Assembly (NCBI RefSeq): GCF_000813965.1
Contig: NZ_JWLI01000018.1
Coordinates: 1-47,377 of the forward strand
DNA length: 47,377 bases
Source of the DNA: Leisingera sp. ANG-M7
Lineage (GTDB): Bacteria > Pseudomonadota > Alphaproteobacteria > Rhodobacterales > Rhodobacteraceae
Reading direction: 5' to 3'
Position 1 is the stretch's first letter, and every line of letters begins with the position of its first letter. Positions 9,168-18,000 of this stretch are shown one piece after another. Position numbers and translations under genes: made by a program. Below the pieces are notes generated by a model. That model was not told the origin of the DNA, made no database searches, and saw nothing but the letters and a program-made list of their open reading frames with translations.

Positions 9168-9791
9168 GTGCATCGGTCATTTTTTACTATTCTAACAGTG
9201 TTTTGCCTCTCGGGCCCTCTGTACGGGCAAGAAACTGGCGACGAGGGTGAAGGCAGCACAGGAGAAGAAGGCGTTTCTGCTGAAACAGGCGGCAGCCACA
9301 GCGGTGAAGGCGGAGCCAGCGCAGAAGGCCGCTCCATCACAACACGGATCACGGCGCCTTCCGGCGTGCCCGCGCGCATTGCGGAAATCGAGGTGTTATG
9401 CGGTGCTGCTGGAGATTACAAAATCGACTGTATGGCTGAACGGTTTGAAGCCATGGAGAAGGATATGGCTTTGCTGGCCGGGCATGCGCCGGTGCGTGAA
9501 ATTCTAGCGCAAACCGCCCGCGGCCTGCGCGGGATCGCCCGCGAGAACCGTGACCCGCAGCAACCAAGGATCAAGCTGCGATCTGGAAGCCCTGAACAAT
9601 CCTCGCATCGCCCGATTGTCGCGGTAGCCCCGCAACGGAAAGCTGCCGCATTGGCTGCGGCGGTGGCAGTGCTGGAAGAGGCGGAAACTCTTCTGCTGCG
9701 CTCTGCCGAGAATTCCGCGTCCCGGGCGGTCAACTACCAGCAAATCGCCGCCGCGATCGGCTCCAGCAAGGTCTTGCTGCGGTCCAGCTAG
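9168..9791 (+). CDS. Small secreted protein of unknown function
   Basis: This 207-residue protein starts at a GTG with a GAGGA site upstream, 23 bases after the caspase-like gene, so the two are probably co-transcribed. It has a probable signal peptide (FFTILTVFCLSGPLYG, cleavage near residue 20) and then a Gly/Glu/Ser-rich low-complexity stretch (about 21-54). A mostly helical region holding two cysteines follows, in VLCGAAGDYKIDC, which may form a disulphide. I recognise no family. A role with the neighbouring periplasmic peptidase-like protein is plausible from position only. Confidence 0.7.
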   Translation: MHRSFFTILTVFCLSGPLYGQETGDEGEGSTGEEGVSAETGGSHSGEGGASAEGRSITTRITAPSGVPARIAEIEVLCGAAGDYKIDCMAERFEAMEKDMALLAGHAPVREILAQTARGLRGIARENRDPQQPRIKLRSGSPEQSSHRPIVAVAPQRKAAALAAAVAVLEEAETLLLRSAENSASRAVNYQQIAAAIGSSKVLLRSS

Positions 9792-9813
9792 CATATTCCG
9801 GACTCACCGCGCG

Positions 9814-10656
9814 TCACAGCAGCCCGTCAGCGATCCATTGGTCCAACTGGCGGCGGCTGATTTCAAAATGCATACTGTCTTCGCGCCGGAAACCAGCCCC
9901 CCAGACCCAGCCCTGATCGTAAAAGAAATCCGCCATGATGGTGAGCCCAAGCTGGGTTTTGCCATCCGTGAAATTGTCCAGCTTGCCGTCAATGTTCAGA
10001 TCCACGGCAAGGCCATAGCTGTGGGTGGACAGCGAATTTGTGGTGCCGCGGATCCGCCGCACGCACAGCGCCCCGGCGGTGTTGATCCGGGCATAAAGGT
10101 CGGGGTCGGCCTGGCGGATGTTCTCAAACACCACTTTCAGGCTTTCGATGGCCGGGCGCAGCATGCTGACCCGGATCGGCCCGACCTGTTCAGTCACCAA
10201 CTTTTCCTTGAGATCCGGATTGGTCATCGGCTGGCAGGTGTCGTTCAGATCTTCCCGCGGGCGGCCCAGCCTCTCAGTCAGATAAGAGCCGCCGGTGACC
10301 CGCAGGCCGCGGTTCACGTTCAGCCGGTCGGCGATCAGCACCACTTGGGCATAATCCAGATCGGCGCCGCCGGTCTGGTTCCAGATCGCGGCCTCTCCGG
10401 CCGCGTCATCAGTGAAAGGGCTTCCGGCGCCTGCCCCTCCTGCGGGCAGGCTGGCGACTTCATTCTGCAGATCTGACATCCGGGCCTGCAGATCTTCGAC
10501 CTGCTGGCGCAGCATTTCGATCTCGATCCGCGCGGTGGAATCAACGCCTCCGGCGCCTTGATAGTCCTCCTCGCTCAATAGCCAGCTGAGCCCGAACCAT
10601 ATAGCCGGGGCCAGCACCAGGCCAATCGCGATAATCACTGCTGGTAAAACCCGCAT
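9814..10656 (-). CDS. Membrane-anchored M15-type (VanY-like) peptidase
   Basis: This is probably a zinc D,D-carboxypeptidase or L-Ala-D-Glu-type peptidoglycan hydrolase in the periplasm. The 280-residue protein has one N-terminal membrane helix (about 5-25), a short coiled coil (about 45-70, IEMLRQQVEDLQARMSDLQ), and a C-terminal M15 domain. Candidate zinc ligands are His and Asp in STHSYGLAVDLN and the His of SMHFEIS. The ATG at 10656 is chosen because GGAGG lies six bases upstream; in-frame ATGs at 10683 and 10809 lack good sites. It diverges from the OmpA-domain gene and converges on the small secreted gene. It could remodel cell wall for the nearby secretion apparatus, which is inference. 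Confidence 0.82.
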   Translation of the reverse strand: MRVLPAVIIAIGLVLAPAIWFGLSWLLSEEDYQGAGGVDSTARIEIEMLRQQVEDLQARMSDLQNEVASLPAGGAGAGSPFTDDAAGEAAIWNQTGGADLDYAQVVLIADRLNVNRGLRVTGGSYLTERLGRPREDLNDTCQPMTNPDLKEKLVTEQVGPIRVSMLRPAIESLKVVFENIRQADPDLYARINTAGALCVRRIRGTTNSLSTHSYGLAVDLNIDGKLDNFTDGKTQLGLTIMADFFYDQGWVWGAGFRREDSMHFEISRRQLDQWIADGLL

Positions 10657-10772
10657 TTTTCCTCCAGGACCGTTTGCGCCCATTTCAATCCCTAGCCGCC
10701 GGGCAGTAAACCCCCTGTTTACAACTTGCCGGAAACACCGTGTTTTTTTCCCGTGCGCAGCCCTGCCCGCCA

Positions 10773-10799
10773 TTGGCAGCCTGATAGTGCTGGTATAGA
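10773..10799 (+). promoter_or_regulatory. Possible sigma-70 promoter for OmpA-domain gene
   Basis: TTGGCA (10773-10778) and TATAGA (10794-10799) are separated by 15 bases and lie 40 bases before the ATG at 10839. The boxes are good, but the spacer is short, so this is only a candidate. Confidence 0.3.
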
Positions 10800-10838
10800 C
10801 TGCCTGCAATGTTGAAACGGTAGGGGAGGGCGCAGAGC

Positions 10839-11414
10839 ATGATCCGCCTGAAAGGTATTTTCACAAGTATTCTGGGCGCCGGCCTGATTTTGGCACCGAT
10901 GGCGCAGGCGCAGTCGAACAGCGGCGAACTGTCGGTCGAAGAGATCACCGAAGCGTTCAAGAAACAGAAGACCCGCGGTCTGGTCATCGTGCCCAGCAGC
11001 ACGGACGCAAGCCAGGACAGCACCGAAGAGGCCACAACCGTGGCCGCTGCTGCGGAGGAATATACCCCCGTTGATCAGCAGGCGCAGATCAACATTCAGA
11101 TCTCCTTTGACTTCGACAGCGCAGCCCTGCGCGCCGATCAGGAGCCGAAACTGGCGAATATGTGCGCCTCGATGAAAGCGCTGGACGGTACCGTCTTCCA
11201 GATCATCGGCCATACCGACAGCTCCGGCTCAGCCGCCTACAACGAACGGCTATCCCTTCTGCGCGCGCAGGAAGTGCGCCGCCATCTGATCAGCTCCTGC
11301 GGCGTGCGCGAGGATATGCTCAAAGCAATCGGGATGGGTGAGACCGCTCCGTTCAATCAGGACAACACGCGCGCCGATGAAAACCGCCGCGTTGAGTTCC
11401 AGGCTCTGGGCTAA
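10839..11414 (+). CDS. OmpA-domain outer-membrane/periplasmic protein
   Basis: This 191-residue secreted protein has a signal peptide (LGAGLILAPMAQAQS, cleavage after AQA near residue 25). A variable linker follows, and a C-terminal OmpA-like peptidoglycan-binding domain spans about 85-190. Visible landmarks are FDFDSAALRADQ, the IIGHTDSSGSAAYNERLSLLRA motif region and the closing DENRRVEF, which carries the conserved Asp and Arg residues for diaminopimelate binding. There is no lipobox and no beta-barrel, so it is a free periplasmic wall-binding protein. It sits 44 bases ahead of the PpkA-like kinase and may share its transcript. Confidence 0.88.
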   Translation: MIRLKGIFTSILGAGLILAPMAQAQSNSGELSVEEITEAFKKQKTRGLVIVPSSTDASQDSTEEATTVAAAAEEYTPVDQQAQINIQISFDFDSAALRADQEPKLANMCASMKALDGTVFQIIGHTDSSGSAAYNERLSLLRAQEVRRHLISSCGVREDMLKAIGMGETAPFNQDNTRADENRRVEFQALG

Positions 11415-11458
11415 CAATAGCCCGGACCCGCGCCGGATAAGAGGTCAGGGAGACTTCC

Positions 11459-13621
11459 ATGCTTGAATCGCGCCCTGGCGACTTGTTCCAGCCGGGTGAT
11501 TTGCTGAACAATACCTACAGGATCGAATGCCTGCTGGGCCGCGGCGGCACGTCCGACGTGTACAAGGCCCGGTCGGAAATTTCCGGCAACCTGGTTGCCC
11601 TGAAGGTGCTGAAACAGGAACTCGCCGCGAATGAGGACTTTACCGTCCTGATGGCGCGCGAGGAGAACATCCGCGAAATCCGCCATGCGGCGGTGGTGCG
11701 CTATTCTGAGAACCACCGCACGCCGGACGGCCACATTTACCTGCTGATGGACTATGTTGACGGCCCCGGCCTCGACAAGCGCCTGAAGCAGGGGCCGATG
11801 CCGGCTGAAGACCTGATGGTGATCTGCCGCCGGGTAGCTCAGGGTCTGCAGGCGGCGCACGCGCGCAATATCGTGCACCGCGATCTCAGCCCGGACAACA
11901 TCATCCTGCGCGGCGGCGACCCGGCAGAAGCCGTAATCATCGATTTCGGTATTGCCAAAGATACCAACCCGGGTGCCCAAACCATTGTCGGCAATGAATT
12001 TGCCGGCAAGTACTCTTACGCTGCGCCGGAACAGATGAGCGGTGATACAGACGCCCGCTCAGACATTTATTCGCTGGGCGCGCTCTTGCTTGCCAACTTC
12101 CGAGGCGCCGCGCCCAAGCTGGGCGCCAACCCGATGGAAGTGGTTGAAAACAAGCAAAAGCCGCTGGACACCGACGGTGTGCCTGAGCCGCTCAAGACTT
12201 TGATCGGCCGGATGTGCGCGCCAGATCCTGCCGACCGGTTCCAGAATGCAGGCGAAGTGCTGGCTTTCCTCGACAATCCCGACGGCGGCAGTCTGGACGA
12301 CGTGCTCGATGCCCCGAACGAAGACGCCACCATCATTGTGCCGAAGGCCAGCAAGCCAGCTCCAGCTTCTCCTCCGGCTTCCAAGCCCGCGCCGGACAAA
12401 GCAAAGAAGAGCGGTGGCGGCGGGCTCTGGGCTGCGTTGGCTGTCCTCCTGCTGCTGGGCGGCGGCGGGGCGGGCGCCTATTTCGGCGGCTTTCTCGACA
12501 GTGTCCTCGATCCTGGCTACCCGGAAGTGCGCCCCTATTCCTTCATTGCCGAAAAACCAGCCGATGGCCCGGTGGAAATTGTCGGAAACGTGCCGTCTGA
12601 GGCAGTGCGGGATGCGCTACTGGCGGTGTCTCAAGATGCTGACCTCACTCTGGCATCCGGCGCGATTGCCGACACCTGGGGGGCCGACGTCCTGGATACC
12701 GTGAAGCCGCTTGAAGGCCTGCGCGAATGGCGTCTGGTCATCAGCAACAACAAGGCCCGGCTGACCGGCACCACGGATGACACCAACGTGGCAGAGATGC
12801 TGAATGAGCTGTTCCGCAACGGATTGCCCGGGGCCTTGGAAGGCAAAGCCGAAATCCGGTTTGAGCTGCCGGTGCTGCCGGTGGCTGAGGTCAAGGCAAT
12901 CATGGACAGCTTTGCGGACTGCGGACCGCTGGCACGCCAGGGCAATGGCCATTTCGACGGCTACGGCCCTGCAGACCCGATCCTGATCAGCGGCCGTGTT
13001 GCCAGCACGGCCACCCGGCTGGAACTGTTCGATGCGCTGCGCGCGCTGGCGCACGAACGCCAGGTGGTTCTGGATGTCGAAGTTTTGAACGACTCGCTCT
13101 GCGTGGTTGAACAGCACCTGCCCAAGGCCCCGCCGGGCGGTGCCGAAGTGGAGTTTGCAGTCGGCGGAACCACGGTGGAGCCGAACCCTTCCGGCCGCTT
13201 CTTTGTGGGTGAGAACCCGGTGATCGATGTGGTGCTGCCTGATGACGTGACCGACGGCTACCTGACCGTCTCCATCCTCGATGTTTCGGGCAATGTGTTC
13301 CACCTGCTGCCCAACATTTCGCGCGAAGACAATGCGGTTGCCAACTTGCGCGACGGCGCCGCCGGAGAGATCCCGGTGCGGGTTGCCTACAGCCTGGAGG
13401 AATCGGCGGCCAACGGCGGCATTGCCTTCAAAGTCGACGACAGCACCTTGGGCAAGAGCAAGGTGCTGGTGCTGCATTCCGCTGAACCGCTGTTTGACGG
13501 CATGCGCCCGACCTCGGAAAGCGCGGTGGGTTTCGCCGAAGCGCTGAAGGCAAGCTACGAGGCAGACTCCAGCCGCATCCGTTCGCTCGACAGCCGTATC
13601 CTGGTCACCGCCAAACCCTGA
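11459..13621 (+). CDS. ppkA: Transmembrane Ser/Thr protein kinase, PpkA-like
   Basis: This 720-residue kinase probably activates T6SS assembly by phosphorylating threonines read by the FHA protein TagH. The cytoplasmic kinase domain (about 18-270) has the Gly loop LLGRGGTSDVYKA, Lys49 in VALKVLK, HRDLSPDN with Asp142 and Asn147, DFG at 162-164 and APEQ. An Ala/Pro linker and one membrane helix (about 321-343) lead to a periplasmic half of about 375 residues. Its late part (VDVVLPDD-like strands and FHLLPNISRED) resembles the DUF4384 fold seen in such kinases. A Thr in EDATIIVPK (Thr291) is a candidate FHA-binding site. It converges on pppA, the cognate phosphatase gene, across a shared hairpin. 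Confidence 0.9.
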   Translation: MLESRPGDLFQPGDLLNNTYRIECLLGRGGTSDVYKARSEISGNLVALKVLKQELAANEDFTVLMAREENIREIRHAAVVRYSENHRTPDGHIYLLMDYVDGPGLDKRLKQGPMPAEDLMVICRRVAQGLQAAHARNIVHRDLSPDNIILRGGDPAEAVIIDFGIAKDTNPGAQTIVGNEFAGKYSYAAPEQMSGDTDARSDIYSLGALLLANFRGAAPKLGANPMEVVENKQKPLDTDGVPEPLKTLIGRMCAPDPADRFQNAGEVLAFLDNPDGGSLDDVLDAPNEDATIIVPKASKPAPASPPASKPAPDKAKKSGGGGLWAALAVLLLLGGGGAGAYFGGFLDSVLDPGYPEVRPYSFIAEKPADGPVEIVGNVPSEAVRDALLAVSQDADLTLASGAIADTWGADVLDTVKPLEGLREWRLVISNNKARLTGTTDDTNVAEMLNELFRNGLPGALEGKAEIRFELPVLPVAEVKAIMDSFADCGPLARQGNGHFDGYGPADPILISGRVASTATRLELFDALRALAHERQVVLDVEVLNDSLCVVEQHLPKAPPGGAEVEFAVGGTTVEPNPSGRFFVGENPVIDVVLPDDVTDGYLTVSILDVSGNVFHLLPNISREDNAVANLRDGAAGEIPVRVAYSLEESAANGGIAFKVDDSTLGKSKVLVLHSAEPLFDGMRPTSESAVGFAEALKASYEADSSRIRSLDSRILVTAKP

Positions 13622-13650
13622 CCGGATATCCATACTGAAACAAAATTCGA

Positions 13651-13674
13651 CCCGGGAAACATACGTTTCCCGGG
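13651..13674. terminator. Perfect hairpin between convergent kinase and T6SS operon
   Basis: CCCGGGAAAC (13651-13660) and GTTTCCCGGG (13665-13674) form a perfect 10-bp stem with an ATAC loop, between the ends of the plus-strand kinase and minus-strand pppA. On the minus strand it is followed by a U-rich stretch (complement of 13637-13647), so it best terminates the long T6SS transcript; it may act in both directions. Confidence 0.8.
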
Positions 13675-13701
13675 CCGTCCTCTAAGCCGGAAACAATTGC
13701 C

Positions 13702-14427
13702 CTACAAAACGTCAATCACAACGGCAGTGATGTTGTCCGCGCCGCCTCCGGTCAGGGCAATCTGGATCAGCTGATCCCCCACTGTTTCCAATGGTGCGCT
13801 GCCCAGCAAGTCCTCCAGAATTTGGAAAGTGGCATATTTTGTCAGCCCGTCCGAGCAGACCAGGAACCGGTCGCCAGGCTCCGTATCGCCGCGGATCTTG
13901 TCGATCTCCAGCTCATCCCCGACCCCGACGGCGCGGGTAATGGCATTGGAATGGGGGTGCTGTTCTGCCTCGTCCCAGGTCATCTTGCCCGCCAGAACGT
14001 ATTCCGCCACCGCGGAATGATCCTCTGTCAGCATCTCGATATGGCCATTGCGCAGCCGGTAAATCCGGCTGTCCCCGGCCCAGAGACCAACAAAATGCTG
14101 GTTTGCCATGATCAGCGCCGCAACGGTTGATCCGATGGTCCCGCCACCGCGGGCCGCGGCCTCGGCGCGGATCGCCTTATGCGCATTCTGGATGGCATCG
14201 CGCAGCGCATGCATCCGCGCCGCCGGGTCAAGGCCCAGCGGTATCATCGCCACGGCATCCGCGATCAAGCGGCTGGCAAAATCACCTGCGTCATGGCCTC
14301 CCATGCCATCAGCCACCAGCCAGATGTCATGTTCAGGCAACGCCAGAACGGAGTCTTCATTGACCTTACGCTTCAGTCCCACATGGGTCTGCGCGGTATA
14401 GCGGTACTTGCGCAGTTGATTCATCAT
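13702..14427 (-). CDS. pppA: T6SS PP2C-type protein phosphatase PppA
   Basis: This 241-residue metal-dependent Ser/Thr phosphatase is expected to reverse PpkA phosphorylation. PP2C motifs are clear: VNEDSVL near residue 23, VADGMGGHDAGDFAS (about 38-52), LWAGDSRIYRLR and the final GGADNITAVVIDVL, supplying the metal-binding aspartates. The length matches stand-alone T6SS phosphatases. The ATG-ATG start overlaps the tagF stop by 4 bases, so tagF and pppA are coupled. It is the last gene of the long minus-strand T6SS operon. In Agrobacterium TagF and PppA are fused into one protein, so adjacency here fits a shared regulatory role. Confidence 0.93.
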   Translation of the reverse strand: MMNQLRKYRYTAQTHVGLKRKVNEDSVLALPEHDIWLVADGMGGHDAGDFASRLIADAVAMIPLGLDPAARMHALRDAIQNAHKAIRAEAAARGGGTIGSTVAALIMANQHFVGLWAGDSRIYRLRNGHIEMLTEDHSAVAEYVLAGKMTWDEAEQHPHSNAITRAVGVGDELEIDKIRGDTEPGDRFLVCSDGLTKYATFQILEDLLGSAPLETVGDQLIQIALTGGGADNITAVVIDVL

Positions 14428-15092
14428 GCAGCCTCAACCCCGGCCCAGACCGGCGCCCCCAGATCAAACAGGCCCAAGGCGACGCTTCCCGCTGGCAGCC
14501 CCTTGCAAGCCAGTGTCCGCGGCACCCCGTCCAGAACCGCGGTCCACAGGCTGCAGTCTGCAAGGCCAGGATGGATCCGGCCGTCAGATTCCGAAACCGT
14601 CAGCCGCTCCAGGCCTTTGGGCCCGGCCTTGACCACATCCGTTGCCTCTGACTGAACATCATCGGGCACCGTCAGTGCTGCAAGCCGGTCTGCTAGCCTG
14701 TCTTTGGTCATGCTGTCCTCCAATGCGTCCAAGGCCAAATCCTCCAGCCGCTCAAACAAGACGCCTGCGCCCAGGTGGCCAGGGCCGTTATCGGCAACCG
14801 CCGACAGCGGTGCAACCAAGGTCAGCGGAAACCGCCGCCCGACCCGGTCAACCGACGGCATCATCACGCCCCAGACCGGCGCCACCCCTGCCAGTCCTGC
14901 TGGTAAGGTAAACCGCCAGATCGGCGCGGTCATGTAATGCGCGTCAAAGCCAGCGCCGTATGCCGTCTTGCCGTCCAGCATAAGCTGTTGCAGCCAAGCG
15001 TCCCAAATGCGCACGAAGCCGCCGGGTGTGTTCAGCCGGAAAAAGTCCCCGGCTGAAGGCATCTTTCCGAAGGCACCAAAGCCCGCCATCAC
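14424..15092 (-). CDS. tagF: T6SS-associated protein TagF
   Basis: TagF proteins repress T6SS assembly post-translationally, typically through the FHA protein or by counteracting PpkA signalling. The 222-residue protein opens with FGAFGKMPSAGDFFRLNTP, the TagF signature, and holds GVMMPSVDRVGRRFPL, also typical. No membrane segment is seen. It overlaps both neighbours by 4 bases (tssM upstream, pppA downstream), indicating translational coupling. The length is normal for a stand-alone TagF. Confidence 0.92.
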   Translation of the reverse strand: MMAGFGAFGKMPSAGDFFRLNTPGGFVRIWDAWLQQLMLDGKTAYGAGFDAHYMTAPIWRFTLPAGLAGVAPVWGVMMPSVDRVGRRFPLTLVAPLSAVADNGPGHLGAGVLFERLEDLALDALEDSMTKDRLADRLAALTVPDDVQSEATDVVKAGPKGLERLTVSESDGRIHPGLADCSLWTAVLDGVPRTLACKGLPAGSVALGLFDLGAPVWAGVEAA

Positions 15093-18000
15093 ATCGACTT
15101 CGGGCAGCTGAACTTCGCCATGGCCGGCAGGGCGAAGGGGTTGATGACAGACCCGGACTGCAGCTCGAACAGTGCCAGCCGCCCACCGACGCGGAAGTTC
15201 ACCCGCCGCCGGTCAGAGACATTGGTGCGCCGCACCTCCGCCGCGTCCAGCAGCCGGAACCAGGCCCATGGCCCGTCCCGCGACAGCACGTTCTCAGCAT
15301 CGCGTTTCTGCGGCAGCAGGGTCAGCCGCGCCAGCCCGACCGAGCCCGGCCAGGTTACGGCCACCGGCGTCGGCGCGCCGGATCGGTGGTTATAGGCGAC
15401 CTTGGTACCGTCGATTTCCAACAGCACCTCCTTGGCCTTGGGATCCAGCGCGTTGACAGTAATCTGGAAATTCACCGCAGGCTGCGCGCCGCCGGCAAAG
15501 AACGCCTCCTTGATCTCAGACGCATACTGCATCTGCTGCAGCACCGCGGGGCTGATGCCCAGATCCACGTCATTCACCCGCTTCCAGGTCCAGGGGCGGC
15601 TGCGGGTGTCGACATATTTCAGCAGGTGTTCGTTGAAGAAGCTGTCGATCATTCCGTTCGGGGAAAACAGCTTGGCAAAGTCCGCCATCGCCACATCCGC
15701 CCGCGCCGAGCGGTTGAACGGATAGCGGTTGGACAGCGCCTTGTCACAGAAAGGCAGCACCGCCGATTGCCAGCGCGCGTTGATCGAAGCGCGGGTGCCT
15801 TCCGAGGTGATGCCCGACGAGCCTGCCGAGATCTGCGTGGCCCAGCGGGGCAGCGGCCCGCCCATGCGGCTTGCAGTCTGCTGGAACTGCAACAGCGCCT
15901 GACCGCTCTGACCGCCGTTGGCAACGCCAGAGAAGGACATCTTGTTCAGTTCCTGATAGACCAGCTGCAGCTGCCCCATCAGATCATCCAGCTGCGAGGG
16001 CTGGCCCTCAGGCCGGTTCACCAGGTCATACAGCCACTGGAACCGTTCCTGCACATAGGCCCCCGGCGGCTTGGCTGCCTGGCCAGGCGCATTTTCGGCA
16101 GAGCCGACCAGCGCCTCCAGCAGGATCTGCCCTTGGATCGACAGGTTTGAACGCGCCTCAATCGCTGCGACGTTCTGAGCGCCCGCGGCAAGCGTACCCG
16201 CGTCCAGAAGCGATTTGTCCTCGTTCAGCCGGGTTTCGTTGCTGACGTCAGTCAGGATATTGACGATGGGCGAGGTCGGCCCCGACAGCACATTGGTGAC
16301 TTCCACCGCATGGGACAGCGACTCCAGCGGCACGATGTCGATATCGCCCAGGATCTGATCATAGCGGCTGATGTAGTCGTTGTAGTAGAGATCCAGCACA
16401 TCGCGGCTGAGCTTCAGCAGCACCGCCTCGTTCTGGGCCGCTTCACTTTGTTCACCCAGCACCCAGGCCTCTCGGTGGACCCGCTCGGCAACGCTGACCG
16501 CCTCCGGCAGGAACACGTTGTGGAAGCCGTCATAGGTGAAAATGCCCTCGATCCCATCATTCAGCGGCTTGCCGGAACTGCGCACAAGTACCCGTTTAAC
16601 CGACGGTCCGCCAACATCGGTGATCCGCCATTTCGGAAGCGCGGTCGCCTGCTGCGAATTCAGGATGCCGTTGTAAACCCGCTGGGCCAGCGGCATCTCC
16701 GACAGGATGTTCTGTGCCTGCTCGATCAACGGGCCATTCAGCGCGATCTCCTCCATGGGCTGCGACAGCAACGCCGTAAGGTGATCCATCAAATCAGCGC
16801 GCAGCTGATTGCGGGCAATGCCTGGGTAGGCAATGTTTTCCCAGTCCAGCCGCATCCACTCCTTGACCAGATCGGGGTTCATCGGCCCCTGCAGGCCCAG
16901 CATCAGATAGATCTTCAGCGCCTCATACAGCGTGTCGGGGTTGTTCATATTCCCCTCAATCTGCTGCTCCAGCCGCACCAGCAGGCGCGGCAGCAAGCGC
17001 CGGTTCAGCGCCCCGCGATAAGTCTGCGCCGCCTGGGTGCCGATCACCTCGCCCTGATACAACCCATAGGTCATGGCCCCCTCAGGCTCCGGGTCGGACA
17101 GCACGGGATTGCCCGGCATATCGCGCAGATTGTTCAGCGCGGCGGCCACCGGAACTAGATCGGTATCGCCAACCGGGCTGGGCGGCAGCTGCGCCGCGGC
17201 GGCCTGATAGGCGGCAACCTGTCCCTCTGCCTGGGCGATCAGGTCGGTGTTCTTAAGATATGACCGCACCCAAAGCGCGCCCATTGCCAGCGCCACCAGC
17301 ACGGTGGCAGTGATCGCAATCCGGCGGGTCCAGCGGTATCGGCGCTCCACCTTGTCATCGGCGGACACCAGCCCTGCTTCCGGGAACATCACGCTTTCGA
17401 ACAGACGGGTCAGGAAGAAGCTTCTGCCGGTCCCCTGCCCCGTGCCGATCGCCTGGCGCCCGATACCAAAGGTCTGCGCCATGCCCAGCATCAGCCGGTC
17501 AATCGGCGTGCCTTCCTGGGTGCCAGAGGTGAAATAGACCCCGCGCAGCATCTGGCGCTGCTCATAACGGTTGTCCTGAAACACTTCCATCAGGAACTCG
17601 CGCGCCACTGCACGCATCGAGGCAACCTGCGCCGGGAAACCGGCAATCAGGGCCCGGCGCTGGTGGTCGGTCTCGGTCTGCATCTTCTCCAGCAGCTGCG
17701 CGTTGATCTGCCCTAGCAGCAGGCCGAATTCCTCGTCAAACCCGGCAATCGGCGGCTGTTCCTTCTTGCCCTTGGGCAGCGGCAGGGTGAAGCCCCAGAC
17801 CTGCTCGCGGTCCTCCTTGCCTAATGAATCATGGAATTCCTGGAAGCCGGCAATCAGGTCGGCCTTGGTGAACAGCACATAGACCGGGAAACGCACGCCC
17901 AGTTTCTCGCGCAGCTCCGCCAGGCGGCGGCGCACGGCAGCGGCGTGGCTTTTCTGGGTGATTTCATCCTGCAAGGACAGGTCAGACAGCGAGATCGCAA

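Noticed and set aside
10657-10809. Longer start for the M15-type peptidase (10683 or 10809)
   Set aside because: The ATG at 10656 has an ideal GGAGG site directly before the membrane helix; the longer forms add charged residues without a good site.
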